DNA from: Acidobacteriota bacterium
GTDB lineage: Bacteria > Acidobacteriota > Terriglobia > Terriglobales > Acidobacteriaceae
Assembly (NCBI GenBank): GCA_018268755.1
Contig: JAFDVW010000009.1
Coordinates: forward strand, 62,001 to 126,000
Direction of reading: 5' to 3'
Length of the DNA: 64,000 nt
Position 1 is the stretch's first letter. Each line of letters starts with the position of its first letter. The notes under the pieces were generated by a model that saw only the letters and a list, made by a program, of their open reading frames with translations, was not told the origin of the DNA and made no database searches. This document shows positions 27,356 to 35,965 of the stretch, piece by piece. The position numbers and the translations under genes are program-made.

Positions 27356-27736
27356 TCACTTTGGAGAAGCAACTTTCCTTCGGGCCCGGATCGACTGCGC
27401 TGGGGTGGATTGCAGGGGAGAGGTGAATTTCATCCCGATCAGGTGGAAGCCTTCGGTGTGGATCATCCGCATGGCCCGGGCAGCGATCTTGCGCCGCGTC
27501 TTGGGCATAGATCTGGACTCGCCCACCGGGGCGCTGGGGATTTCCAGCGAAACCCGCGAGGAGAGCGGAATCGCCCGGCGTACCGCGATCAGGGCGCCAC
27601 TGGCGGAGACATTCAGGGCGCTGGCAAACTCCAGGACTTCCTTGCCCTTGAGATCACGGCTGCGCACAAACACCGGAATGGCCAGGGCCAGGCGGGGCCA
27701 CTTGCGGCGTTCTTTCGTTACGCTTTGAGCTTTCAA
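27356..27736 (-). CDS. PilZ-domain protein (putative c-di-GMP binding)
   Basis: A small 126-residue protein whose core reads ERRKWPRLALAIPVFVRSRD ... NVSASGALI. These are the RxxxR-like and (D/N)xSxxG motifs of PilZ domains, which bind cyclic di-GMP. The C-terminus is basic. The TTG start is preceded by AGAGG five bases upstream. It lies upstream of, and on the same strand as, the Fis-family regulator gene (gap ~196 bases), so it could be co-transcribed with it. Its output partner is unknown. Confidence 0.75.
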   Translation of the reverse strand: MKAQSVTKERRKWPRLALAIPVFVRSRDLKGKEVLEFASALNVSASGALIAVRRAIPLSSRVSLEIPSAPVGESRSMPKTRRKIAARAMRMIHTEGFHLIGMKFTSPLQSTPAQSIRARRKVASPK

Positions 27737-28068
27737 AGGAGCCTCTTAGCAATGAACTTGTGCGTATGATTCCAGCATCTTAGGGGCCAAACTTTGGGGT
27801 TCTTAGGGGTATTTTCGGCTTATCTCCGTGTTTGTTAGGACAAGTCCCGACAATCCAAGGGAATGCATGCATTTCGCAGCCGCGCGGGTGCCTAAATACT
27901 CTTTAGTTCATGGGCAAAGTGTTGCAAGCCTTTTCCCTTCAGTGCACTTGCGAGTTCCCTTTTGCGTTGACACTGCCGAGGGCGTGGCATACCATTCGCC
28001 TATAACAACCCTAAAGCTCTGAGCGCTGTTCCCTCCCTCGTTTGTCCAGACCACGAGCTTTTGCTTTT
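27737..28068. other. Intergenic region upstream of the two-component pair
   Basis: 332 bases between the divergent PilZ and histidine kinase genes. It contains the overlapping sigma-70 and sigma-54-like promoter candidates at 27967-28000. No coding sequence, tRNA or recognisable riboswitch is seen. Confidence 0.5.
27967..27995 (+). promoter_or_regulatory. Sigma-70 type promoter for the kinase/regulator operon
   Basis: TTGACA (27967-27972), a 17-base spacer and TACCAT (27990-27995), about 74 bases before the kinase ATG. A sigma-54-like sequence TGGCATACCATTCGCC (27985-28000), with correct GG-N10-GC spacing, overlaps its -10 box. Confidence 0.5.
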
Positions 28069-29037
28069 ATGGCTATGAATCCAGAAAACTCGTGTCTTTC
28101 CCCGGCCCCTGCGCGGGAGAAAGAGCAGACGCCTGCGGCTTCCGCCCAAGCGGGCCCGGCCGCAGCCCAGCCTCCTCTTTCCGCCCCGGCAAGTGCCCCC
28201 GAGCCGGCCCACGACTCACAAGATATCATCAAGGAATACAACCAGTTGCGGGAGCGCTTCCTGCGCACCACCAATGCCCTGGCCTCGGCCACGCATGATC
28301 TGAAGACCCCGCTAGCCATCCTCAATGGGTACATTGAGGTATTACAAGGCGAAAAGCTGGGCCCATTGAACGAGCGGCAGCGCGAAGTGCTACGCGACAT
28401 GCACGCCAGCGGGCAACGTTTGCAACATTTTATTCAGGATTTCCTGACCTTCAGCGTGCTCGAAACCGGCGGCATGAGAATGCAGTATGAGGCGGGCAAC
28501 ATGAATGCCTGCCTTTCGGAAGTTTGCCGGCTGTGGTCGCAGCGTTTTCAGGAGCGCGGCCTGGCCCTGTATTTTCTGGCCAATGACAAGCTGACTGAAT
28601 TCGCCTTTGATGCCGCCAAGGTGCAGCGCGTGATTTCCAATCTTCTGGAAAACGCCTCGAAGTATACCCCTGCGGGGGGAACGGTCTGGCTGCATGCCGA
28701 ACCCTACATGTGGGAGCGCCGCAGCGCCAGCAAACCCTCGTCCGGCGAGCGCCGCCGCGCTCCCAGTTCCACCCCCAACTCGGTCAAAGTCAGCGTTTCC
28801 GATACCGGCCCGGGCATTCCGGCGGAGTATCACATTGAAGTTTTTGATGATTTCTTCCGTTTACCTCAGAGTGAGCACCAGTCGGATGGCATGGGCCTGG
28901 GATTGGCCATTGCTCGCCGCCTGATCCACGGTATGGGCGGAAAAATCTGGGTGGAGAGCGAACCCGGCTCCGGCTGTAAGTTTTCTTTCATCATTCCTCT
29001 CAAGCCACCGGTTGCGAATAAAGGGAAGTCGAAATGA
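28069..29037 (+). CDS. Cytoplasmic sensor histidine kinase
   Basis: A 322-residue histidine kinase without signal peptide or membrane helix. After a ~50-residue Pro/Ala-rich leader comes HisKA (H-box ATHDLKTPLAILNGY, phospho-acceptor about His76), then the ATP-binding domain with N-box NLLENASKYT, G1 DTGPGIP and G2 GMGLGLAIARR. It phosphorylates the response regulator encoded immediately downstream (ATGA overlap at 29034-29037). The input signal is not apparent and must come from a soluble partner or ligand. The start is ATG at 28069; a TTG at 28042 is less likely. Confidence 0.9.
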   Translation: MAMNPENSCLSPAPAREKEQTPAASAQAGPAAAQPPLSAPASAPEPAHDSQDIIKEYNQLRERFLRTTNALASATHDLKTPLAILNGYIEVLQGEKLGPLNERQREVLRDMHASGQRLQHFIQDFLTFSVLETGGMRMQYEAGNMNACLSEVCRLWSQRFQERGLALYFLANDKLTEFAFDAAKVQRVISNLLENASKYTPAGGTVWLHAEPYMWERRSASKPSSGERRRAPSSTPNSVKVSVSDTGPGIPAEYHIEVFDDFFRLPQSEHQSDGMGLGLAIARRLIHGMGGKIWVESEPGSGCKFSFIIPLKPPVANKGKSK

Positions 29038-30446
29038 GCAAGAGCACGAAAATCCTGCTGGTGGATGATGAGCCGGGAATGCTGCGCTATATCCGCACGC
29101 TTCTCGAAGTGGACGATTACAAGGTGCAGACCGCCAGCACCGGCGAAGAAGCAGTGGAGCAGATCCAGAAGGGCCTGGAACCGAACCTGGTGCTGCTTGA
29201 TGTCCTGATGCCCGGCATCGACGGCCTACAGACCCTGGAACAGATCCGCCAGCTGCAACCCGGCATCAAGGTGGTCATGCTCTCCTGCGTGAGCGACACG
29301 CGAAAGGTTGTCCAGGCCATGCGGCTGGGCGCGCAGGATTACCTGACCAAGCCATTTCAGAAAGCGGAACTGGACGCAGTCATCGACCAATCCCTGGGCA
29401 CCAATCAGCAAAACTATCCCGGGGAAGTCGAAGAGCTGTTCGACGACGTGTTTTTTGTCGCGGCCAGTCCGGCCATGCGCAAGATTCGTTCCCAGGCGGC
29501 CTTGGTGGCCAACGTGGATATTCCGGTGCTGATGTTGGGGGAAAGCGGGACCGGCAAGGAAGTGCTGGCCCGCCTGGTGCACAAACTCTCTCCGCGCGCC
29601 CACCGCACTTTTCTCAAGGTGAATTGCGCGGCAGTCCCCGGCGACCTTCTGGAGAGCGAACTGTTCGGTTATGAAGCCGGCGCCTTCACCGGGGCCACTC
29701 ACCCCAAACCGGGCAAGTTTGAACTGTGCAACAAGGGCACAATCCTGCTCGACGAAATTGGCGAGATGCCGCCGCTCTTGCAGGCCAAGCTGCTGCACGT
29801 GCTGCAGGACCAGCAATTTTCGCGCCTGGGCAGCCGGACCGTGGTTAAGGTGGACGTGCGCATTCTGGCCGCTACCAACATCAATATTCCCGAGGCCCTG
29901 GCCACCAAGCGTCTGCGCGAAGACCTATACTACCGCCTCAATGCGTTCACCCTGCAACTGCCCCCATTGCGGGAGCGCAAGGAAGAGATCCCGATTCTGC
30001 TGAAACACTTCATGGCGCGGATGTCGGAGCGCTATGCGCGGGCGGCACTGCCGCTCTCGCCGACGTTGATGCAGGCTTGCCTGGAATACACCTGGCCGGG
30101 CAATCTGCGCGAACTCAGCAACTTCATCAAGCGCTATCTCATTCTGGGGGATGAACAGCTGGCCATCCAGGAGCTACATCCCAAAGGGGACGGCAGCGGA
30201 GCCCAGTTTGATCCGGCCCAGACGCGCCCCGTAAGCGAAGGCGTGGGCGGGCTGAAATCCCTTGCCCGCAGCGCAAAGGATGAGGCCGAGGCGGAAGCCA
30301 TTGCCAAGGCCCTGGAAGAAACCAACTGGAACCGCAAGCAGGCCGCGGCAATATTAAGGATAAGTTACAAAGCCCTGCTCTATAAAATCCGGCAGTATGG
30401 CCTGGCAGAACAAAAGAGCCACCACAAACTCTCCGCCGGCGCATAA
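29034..30446 (+). CDS. NtrC-family response regulator (REC / sigma-54 AAA+ / Fis HTH)
   Basis: A 470-residue response regulator. The N-terminal receiver domain has KILLVDDEPGM, phospho-acceptor Asp56 in LVLLDVLMPG and conserved Lys in DYLTKPF. The AAA+ domain has Walker A GESGTGKE, sigma-54 loop LFGYEAGAFTGA, Walker B GTILLDEIGEM and LREDLYYRLN. The C-terminal Fis HTH is WNRKQAAAILRISYKALLYK, very close to those of the two other Fis-type regulators in the window. It forms a two-component system with the upstream kinase and is the best candidate for phosphorylation-controlled activation of sigma-54 promoters such as 17601-17616. A strong terminator follows. Confidence 0.95.
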   Translation: MSKSTKILLVDDEPGMLRYIRTLLEVDDYKVQTASTGEEAVEQIQKGLEPNLVLLDVLMPGIDGLQTLEQIRQLQPGIKVVMLSCVSDTRKVVQAMRLGAQDYLTKPFQKAELDAVIDQSLGTNQQNYPGEVEELFDDVFFVAASPAMRKIRSQAALVANVDIPVLMLGESGTGKEVLARLVHKLSPRAHRTFLKVNCAAVPGDLLESELFGYEAGAFTGATHPKPGKFELCNKGTILLDEIGEMPPLLQAKLLHVLQDQQFSRLGSRTVVKVDVRILAATNINIPEALATKRLREDLYYRLNAFTLQLPPLRERKEEIPILLKHFMARMSERYARAALPLSPTLMQACLEYTWPGNLRELSNFIKRYLILGDEQLAIQELHPKGDGSGAQFDPAQTRPVSEGVGGLKSLARSAKDEAEAEAIAKALEETNWNRKQAAAILRISYKALLYKIRQYGLAEQKSHHKLSAGA

Positions 30447-30474
30447 GTCACTTAGATCCATTCTTCTAGCTGAG

Positions 30475-30507
30475 ATAGGCTGACCAGTACCTGGTCAGCC
30501 TATTTTT
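30475..30507 (+). terminator. Intrinsic terminator after the two-component operon
   Basis: A perfect 13-bp stem (ATAGGCTGACCAG / CTGGTCAGCCTAT) with loop TAC, followed by TTTTATT, 28 bases after the response regulator stop. Confidence 0.93.
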
Positions 30508-30522
30508 ATTCCCACAAACTAG

Positions 30523-30551
30523 TTGCGGAAGTACCTTAAAGTACGCATAAT
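30523..30551 (+). promoter_or_regulatory. Sigma-70 type promoter for the DUF3857 gene pair
   Basis: TTGCGG (30523-30528), a 17-base spacer and CATAAT (30546-30551), 24 bases before the ATG at 30576. The spacer contains the dyad GTAC-CTTAAA-GTAC, a possible operator. Confidence 0.55.
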
Positions 30552-30575
30552 GATCGGCTCCTTTCTAGGAAGCGT

Positions 30576-32564
30576 ATGACATTCCCATTGCGTACTCCCG
30601 CGCGCTCTTTCTTCTTGGCAATTTCTCTGCTTTTCGCCGTTTCTCTTTCTCAAGCCGCAGACTGGCCCCCGATTACTCCGGAAGAACAAAGCCTGAACAG
30701 CGTCCCTAACCAGCCGGGAGCTGCGGCGATCATCCTATTCCATCAGGAAACCGATGATGACCTGATGCACTATCACTCCGTGACCATGCGCATCAAAATC
30801 CTCACCGACGCCGGACGCAAGTATGGGGACGTGCAACTCCCTTACAATCGAAAGCATTTTAAGATCTCGGAAATTGCCGGACGCACGGTCCATAGCGATG
30901 GCACAGTGATTCCCTTTGAAGGCAAACCCTTCGACAAAGTCATCCTGAAAGGGCACGGCATCCGCGTCCACGTAAAGTCCTTTACCCTTCCCGACGTTCA
31001 GGCCGGCAGCATTATTGATTACCGCTACAGCCTGCGCTATGACGACAACACGGTCTATGCTCCGGAATGGATTGTGCAAAGCGACCTCTACGACAGGAGG
31101 GCCAGCTACAAATTTGTTCCTTACAACAAAGACAATCTGATCCTGGCCCATGGGCGCATCGGCAATGGCGTCTCCTGGACTTCCTACTTACCCAAGGGAT
31201 TCAGCCCAAAGCAGGAATCGAACCAGGTTTCGACGTGGGTCAGTTTAAACCTCAATGATGTGCCGGCATTTACCGAAGAGCCCTTCATGCCTCCCGTCGA
31301 CACCATGAAACTGCGGGTGAACTTCTACTACCGCATCAACGGCAAGATGGAGGACTTCTGGAAGGACGAAGGAAAGTACTGGAACAAGGAAGTGGAAGGC
31401 TTCGTGAACCGAAAGAAAGGAGTGGCGGAAGCGGTCACCCAGGCCACGGCGGCCACAGACACTCCCGAACAGAAGCTGAAGAAGCTCTATACCCTGGTGC
31501 AATCCTTCGAGAACCAGAGCTATATCCCCTATCGCGCGGAGCAAGAGGAGCACAACCTTGGCTTGAAACCCAATGAAGGCGCGGAAGACGTTCTCAGCCA
31601 GAAGAGTGGAACCCATGATGAACTGAATCGCCTGTATGCCTCCCTGGCCAGGGCCGCGGGGTTCCAAGCCTGGATGATGCATGTCCCTGACCGCAGCGAT
31701 CAATTCTTCGACAAGAACTTCCTGAGTACCGACCAATTCGATGGAGAGATTGTCATTGTTGAGGTCAACGGCAAGGACATGTTCCTTGATCCCGGCACCA
31801 AATTCTGCCCCTTCGGCGTCCTCAACTGGCGATATTCCACGGATGAAGGACTGCGGCAAAGCGCCAACGGCGTGGTGTTCGCACAAAGCCCCTCTTCTGA
31901 GTACAACCAAGGAATGACCACCCGCCTGGCCCGGGTGCAGCTGACCCAGGAAGGGCGCGTGGAGGGCAATATCGGCGTGGCGTTCTATGGTTTGGAAGGG
32001 ATGAATCTGCGACTGCAGGCGGACAAGACCGACGAAGCCGGCAAGAAGAAGCTGCTGGAAGATCGCTTGCGAGATTGGCTTCCCGGCAACAGTGATGTCA
32101 CGTTAATGAATGCCCCCAAGTGGACGGACACGGAAACTCCCTTGATTGCAGAATTCAAGATCAGTTCCCCCTTGGCCACCAGCGCAGGAAAACGCTGGAT
32201 CATTGCGCCGCATATCTTCCAGACCGGCCAGCGGGCCTTGTTCCCTTCTTCCACGCGCACCAACCCGGTATATTTCGACTATCCCTCGCGAGAGATTGAC
32301 GAAGTCCACATCACGCTTCCGCCGGGAGCTGAGGTGGAAAGCCTTCCCGCCAATGATTCCCTGAAAACGGAGTTTTCCATTTATCAGACGACGCAGAAGG
32401 CGGAAGCCGCGAACGCCATCTTTTCCCGCCGCGAACTCATTATCGGCGGCGTGGGCTTTCCCACCTCCATGTACAAAGACATCAAAGATTTTTATGACAA
32501 GGTAAAAACGGGAGACGACCAGCAGGTAATTTTGAAGGCGGCCAGCCATGCGGCAGGAAATTAA
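30576..32564 (+). CDS. Exported DUF3857/transglutaminase-like protein with catalytic residues lost
   Basis: A 662-residue exported protein with signal peptide (SFFLAISLLFAVSLSQA), an N-terminal DUF3857 domain (MRIKILTDAGRKYGDVQ, ISEIAGRTVHSDGTVIPFEG, AGSIIDYRYSLRYDD) and a transglutaminase-like core. At the catalytic site the family's GDCKDK is replaced by SGTHDELNRL (Thr346 where Cys is expected). The usual histidine is also absent, although FLDPGT keeps the aspartate. It is therefore probably not a transglutaminase/protease and may bind peptide or polymer. It overlaps by 17 bases with a paralogue that keeps the cysteine. Cellular role unknown. AGGA lies upstream of the ATG. Confidence 0.8.
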   Translation: MTFPLRTPARSFFLAISLLFAVSLSQAADWPPITPEEQSLNSVPNQPGAAAIILFHQETDDDLMHYHSVTMRIKILTDAGRKYGDVQLPYNRKHFKISEIAGRTVHSDGTVIPFEGKPFDKVILKGHGIRVHVKSFTLPDVQAGSIIDYRYSLRYDDNTVYAPEWIVQSDLYDRRASYKFVPYNKDNLILAHGRIGNGVSWTSYLPKGFSPKQESNQVSTWVSLNLNDVPAFTEEPFMPPVDTMKLRVNFYYRINGKMEDFWKDEGKYWNKEVEGFVNRKKGVAEAVTQATAATDTPEQKLKKLYTLVQSFENQSYIPYRAEQEEHNLGLKPNEGAEDVLSQKSGTHDELNRLYASLARAAGFQAWMMHVPDRSDQFFDKNFLSTDQFDGEIVIVEVNGKDMFLDPGTKFCPFGVLNWRYSTDEGLRQSANGVVFAQSPSSEYNQGMTTRLARVQLTQEGRVEGNIGVAFYGLEGMNLRLQADKTDEAGKKKLLEDRLRDWLPGNSDVTLMNAPKWTDTETPLIAEFKISSPLATSAGKRWIIAPHIFQTGQRALFPSSTRTNPVYFDYPSREIDEVHITLPPGAEVESLPANDSLKTEFSIYQTTQKAEAANAIFSRRELIIGGVGFPTSMYKDIKDFYDKVKTGDDQQVILKAASHAAGN

Positions 32565-34500
32565 GCTGGTTTTTGCCTGGGCCGTGCTTTGCCTGGCCGC
32601 GCGCCCGGCCGCTGCCGCCATTCCGGATTGGGTGCGGCAAGCCGCCGACCAGACGCTTCCCAGTTACTCCACCGAGACGAATGCCGTGGTCCTTCTGGAC
32701 GCCACCGAGATCACCATTCTGAGTGCCGATGAGCATATCGAGCACTATCGCCGGGCAGTAAAAATACTTCGCCAGGAAGGGCGCCAGGAGGCACACGTCG
32801 GCGTGACGTTCCGGGGGCAGGACAAAGTCCTCTCCGTTCACGCCTGGGGCCGGGATAGCGCCGGCCATGAATATGAGTTGAAAGACAAAGATTTTCTGGA
32901 GCGCAACTCATTTACCGAAGTGTTGTACAGCGATATCCGGCGACGCGCCGCCAGCATCCCGGGAGCCGGTCCGGGAAGCATCCTGGCCTTTGAATACGAA
33001 GTGCGGCGGCATACCTGGGTCAATCAGTTGCAGTGGTTCCTGCAGGAAGACGTCCCGGTGCGGGCAACCACTTACAGTGCGCAATTTCCCGCAGGATGGG
33101 AGTATCGCGACTCCTGGTCCGGCGTCCCGTTGGCGAAGGCCATCGAAAACGGCGGCCACGTGGAGTGGACGGTGCGTGACCTTCCCGCCATCGAGCACGA
33201 GCCCATGATGCCGCACATCTTGTCGCTTTCGGCGCGCATGGACATCACCTATTTTGTTCCGGGGAACCCAGGCTTCGTCCCGGCTTCGTGGGACGGACTG
33301 GGCAAGTGGTACAGCGCGCTGGCCAATGGGCGGCGCACGATCACGCCTGAAATCGCCGACAAGACCCACCAACTGCTGGCCGGCAAGACGTCCTTTGACG
33401 ACAAATTACGCACGCTCGCCTCCTTTGTGCAGGGGGAAGTCCGCTATGTCGCCATTGAGATCGGCATTGGCGGCCATCAACCCCATTATGCGGCCGACAT
33501 TTTCCGGGCCCGCTACGGCGATTGCAAAGATAAGGTGACCCTGCTCAGCACCATGCTGCAGGAGGCCGGGATCCGGTCCTACTATGTTCTGATTGATACC
33601 GACCGGGGTTTCGTGAAGCCGTCCCTTCCCTCTTCTCTTTCGAACCACGCCATTCTTGCTGTCGAACTCCCCGACGACGCCAAGAACCAGGCATACCACA
33701 GCGTGGTCACCTTGAAAAACGGAAAACGATACTTGCTCTTTGATCCCACCAACCCCTATCTTCCGGTGGGCTGGATGGCTGGATACTTACAGGACAGCTA
33801 TGCCCTGCTAGTCACCGATGACGGCGGCGAACTGGTCCACACCCCGATCCTGCCCCCCGAACAGAACACCCTGCTGCGCAACGGCCATTTTGTTCTGGAT
33901 TCCAGCGGAGCGCTCTCTGGGGAAATCGTCGAAGAGCGCAGCGGAGACCGCGCCAGTTCGGAACGGGGAGCTCTGCTGCACGTCGACCAGCAAAACCGCA
34001 CCCAACACTGGGAACGGCGGCTGAGTGGTTCGCTGCAGGACTTTACCCTGCAAAATGTTTCGGTGGAGCAGCTGGAGGATTTTCAAAAGAACCTTCTCCT
34101 GACTTACCACTTCGTCGCCCCGCAGTACGGGCAGGCGCGCGGCCCGCTCATGCTGGTGCGTCCTCGCGTCCTGGGCATCATGAGCTTTGACATTGACCGC
34201 AAACCGCGCCACAACCCGGTCGAGTTCGACGATGTGACCCGGGAAACCGACACCTACGAGATTGAAGTGCCCGCGGACTACGTGGTGGACGACGTTCCGG
34301 AACCGGTGAAACTCGATTTGGGCTTTGCCAGCTATCAAAGCAAGATTGAGGTACAGGGCAAAAAGATCCGCTACTGGCGCGAATATTTGCTGCGCCAGCC
34401 GGCGCTTCCTCCCGACCACATCGCCGACCTGCGCAAGTTAGAAGGCATCATCGGCGGCGACGAAAACTCGGCCGTGGTGCTCAAGAAGGTCACTCCGTAA
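32548..34500 (+). CDS. Exported DUF3857 and transglutaminase-domain protein (catalytic residues present)
   Basis: A 650-residue exported protein with signal peptide (KLVFAWAVLCLAARPAAA), DUF3857 (ITILSADEHIEHYRRAVKIL, PGSILAFEYEVRRHTW) and a transglutaminase core with the catalytic cysteine in ARYGDCKDKVTLL (Cys326), a histidine in SNHAILAVELP or YHSVV and the aspartate in LLFDPTNPY. It ends with a beta-rich C-terminal region. The fold belongs to the papain-like transglutaminase/protease group; the substrate is unknown but periplasmic. The start overlaps the end of the paralogous gene by 17 bases, so the two are translated together. Confidence 0.85.
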   Translation: MRQEIKLVFAWAVLCLAARPAAAAIPDWVRQAADQTLPSYSTETNAVVLLDATEITILSADEHIEHYRRAVKILRQEGRQEAHVGVTFRGQDKVLSVHAWGRDSAGHEYELKDKDFLERNSFTEVLYSDIRRRAASIPGAGPGSILAFEYEVRRHTWVNQLQWFLQEDVPVRATTYSAQFPAGWEYRDSWSGVPLAKAIENGGHVEWTVRDLPAIEHEPMMPHILSLSARMDITYFVPGNPGFVPASWDGLGKWYSALANGRRTITPEIADKTHQLLAGKTSFDDKLRTLASFVQGEVRYVAIEIGIGGHQPHYAADIFRARYGDCKDKVTLLSTMLQEAGIRSYYVLIDTDRGFVKPSLPSSLSNHAILAVELPDDAKNQAYHSVVTLKNGKRYLLFDPTNPYLPVGWMAGYLQDSYALLVTDDGGELVHTPILPPEQNTLLRNGHFVLDSSGALSGEIVEERSGDRASSERGALLHVDQQNRTQHWERRLSGSLQDFTLQNVSVEQLEDFQKNLLLTYHFVAPQYGQARGPLMLVRPRVLGIMSFDIDRKPRHNPVEFDDVTRETDTYEIEVPADYVVDDVPEPVKLDLGFASYQSKIEVQGKKIRYWREYLLRQPALPPDHIADLRKLEGIIGGDENSAVVLKKVTP

Positions 34501-34756
34501 TTTTCTGTAGGACCTAGTTTTCCACTGGGCTTGGCTTGACCGGTATAGAACGACTGTGTCATTAATCTAAACGGTTGATGGCGAACTCCTCCTCCCGAGT
34601 TCTTGCCTGGACTGGCAGGACCTGGAATTTCCGGGCCCTGTTGGCCAAGGGCAGCCCTCCACCGTCTCTTAGCGTTAGGCCCATGCGTGCTGGCTAGGCC
34701 CCCTTGCTGCAGAAGACCATCCGTTCTTAAGAATCAGAACTGTGGAGGACAGTTAT

Positions 34757-35923
34757 ATGCAGTACAGAATCCGTTTCCCCTTCGTGTTTCTTGCATTTCT
34801 GCTTTTGCTCCCCTTTGCCGCCGCACAGGTTTATAACATCACGGACCTGGGCCTCATCGAACCCACCGCCATCAATACCTGGGGACAAGTCGCAGGAGCG
34901 GCAAATGGCCATGCCGCGCTGTGGACACAATCTTCCGGGATTCAAGACCTGGGACTGTTGCCCGGCGGGACTTTCAGTCAAGCCACCGCGCTGAACGATC
35001 TCGGGGTGGTCGCCGGCGTGGCCGATGGCGCTGGCACCGTCGTCTACGATGACTCGACCCCCAGCTTGTCCTGTTCAGACTTGACCCAACCGTTCCGCTG
35101 GACCAGCAGCGGCGGCATGCAGGGCCTGGGCTCGCGCGGATTTAATACCGGCCCGCCCTTCGGCTTCATCGGCGGCTGCGATCTCTATACCTATGCTACG
35201 GGGATCAACGTGCAGGGAAAGGTCATCGGGAACAATCGCACCTATGGCGATTATCTCTATGGCTTCCTGTGGACCAAGAACACCGGGCTGGACTGGAAGG
35301 TATGGAACTACCAGGACCGGGCCAATGACATCAATGGCCTGGGGCAGATCGCGGGGGAGACCGGCCCTCTCTATCTTTTGCTGATTGGCCATGCAGCGCT
35401 TTCGACGAATGGAGTGGTCGCAGACCTGGGGACGCTAAGTGGCAGTAATCCTTCCGATCCCAACTTCTGGCGCCATTGCAGCGCCGCCAATGGCGTGAAC
35501 GATCTGGGACAGGCGGTAGGATGGTCGAACACGGGGCCGACGCCGCAAATTTTCTGCATGGCGGACAACATCCACGCCGTGCTCTGGAGCAACACCAAGA
35601 AGATCAAGATCCAGGATTTGGGGACCTTGCCGGGAGATACGGCCAGTCTGGCGAAGAAAATCAACCTGCTGGGCCAGGTGATCGGCGCTTCCGGTACCGC
35701 CGGCATCGATGACAATGGCGCGGTCCAGGTCACGGGCCATCCCTTCGTATGGTCTTCGCGCACCGGCATGCGCGACCTGAATGCGCTCATCCGGGCTAAC
35801 TCGGGATGGGTCCTGAACTCGGTCAGCGATATCAACGCTTGGGGGCAAATCGTAGGGGCAGGCACGCTCAATGGCGAGCCCCACGGTTTTTTGCTGACGC
35901 CCCGCACCCTCTTCGGTTTCTAG
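34757..35923 (+). CDS. Secreted HAF-repeat protein
   Basis: A 388-residue exported protein: signal peptide MQYRIRFPFVFLAFLLLLPF...AAAQ, then repeated HAF-type units (IQDLGLLPGGTFSQATALND, ADLGTLSGSNPSDP, IQDLGTLPGDTASLAKKINL) alternating with INxxGQ(V/I)xG segments, consistent with a propeller-like fold. Function unknown. The ATG at 34757 is chosen because GGAGGA lies seven bases upstream; a GTG at 34742 overlaps that ribosome site. The C-terminus (LLTPRTLFGF) has no membrane anchor or PEP-CTERM motif. The 256 bases upstream contain no recognisable gene. Confidence 0.8.
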   Translation: MQYRIRFPFVFLAFLLLLPFAAAQVYNITDLGLIEPTAINTWGQVAGAANGHAALWTQSSGIQDLGLLPGGTFSQATALNDLGVVAGVADGAGTVVYDDSTPSLSCSDLTQPFRWTSSGGMQGLGSRGFNTGPPFGFIGGCDLYTYATGINVQGKVIGNNRTYGDYLYGFLWTKNTGLDWKVWNYQDRANDINGLGQIAGETGPLYLLLIGHAALSTNGVVADLGTLSGSNPSDPNFWRHCSAANGVNDLGQAVGWSNTGPTPQIFCMADNIHAVLWSNTKKIKIQDLGTLPGDTASLAKKINLLGQVIGASGTAGIDDNGAVQVTGHPFVWSSRTGMRDLNALIRANSGWVLNSVSDINAWGQIVGAGTLNGEPHGFLLTPRTLFGF

Positions 35924-35934
35924 CGGCTTTTCCT

Positions 35935-35964
35935 GGGCCCATGCGGAACGGCATGGGCCTTTTA
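35935..35964 (+). terminator. Intrinsic terminator after the HAF-repeat gene
   Basis: A 9-bp stem (GGCCCATGC / GCATGGGCC) with a 6-base loop, followed by TTTTATT, 12 bases after the stop codon. It sits at the junction with the convergent MBL gene. Confidence 0.88.
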
Positions 35965-35965
35965 T

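Noticed and set aside
34742..34756. GTG start for the HAF-repeat protein
   Set aside because: The GTG overlaps the GGAGGA ribosome site that serves the ATG at 34757.
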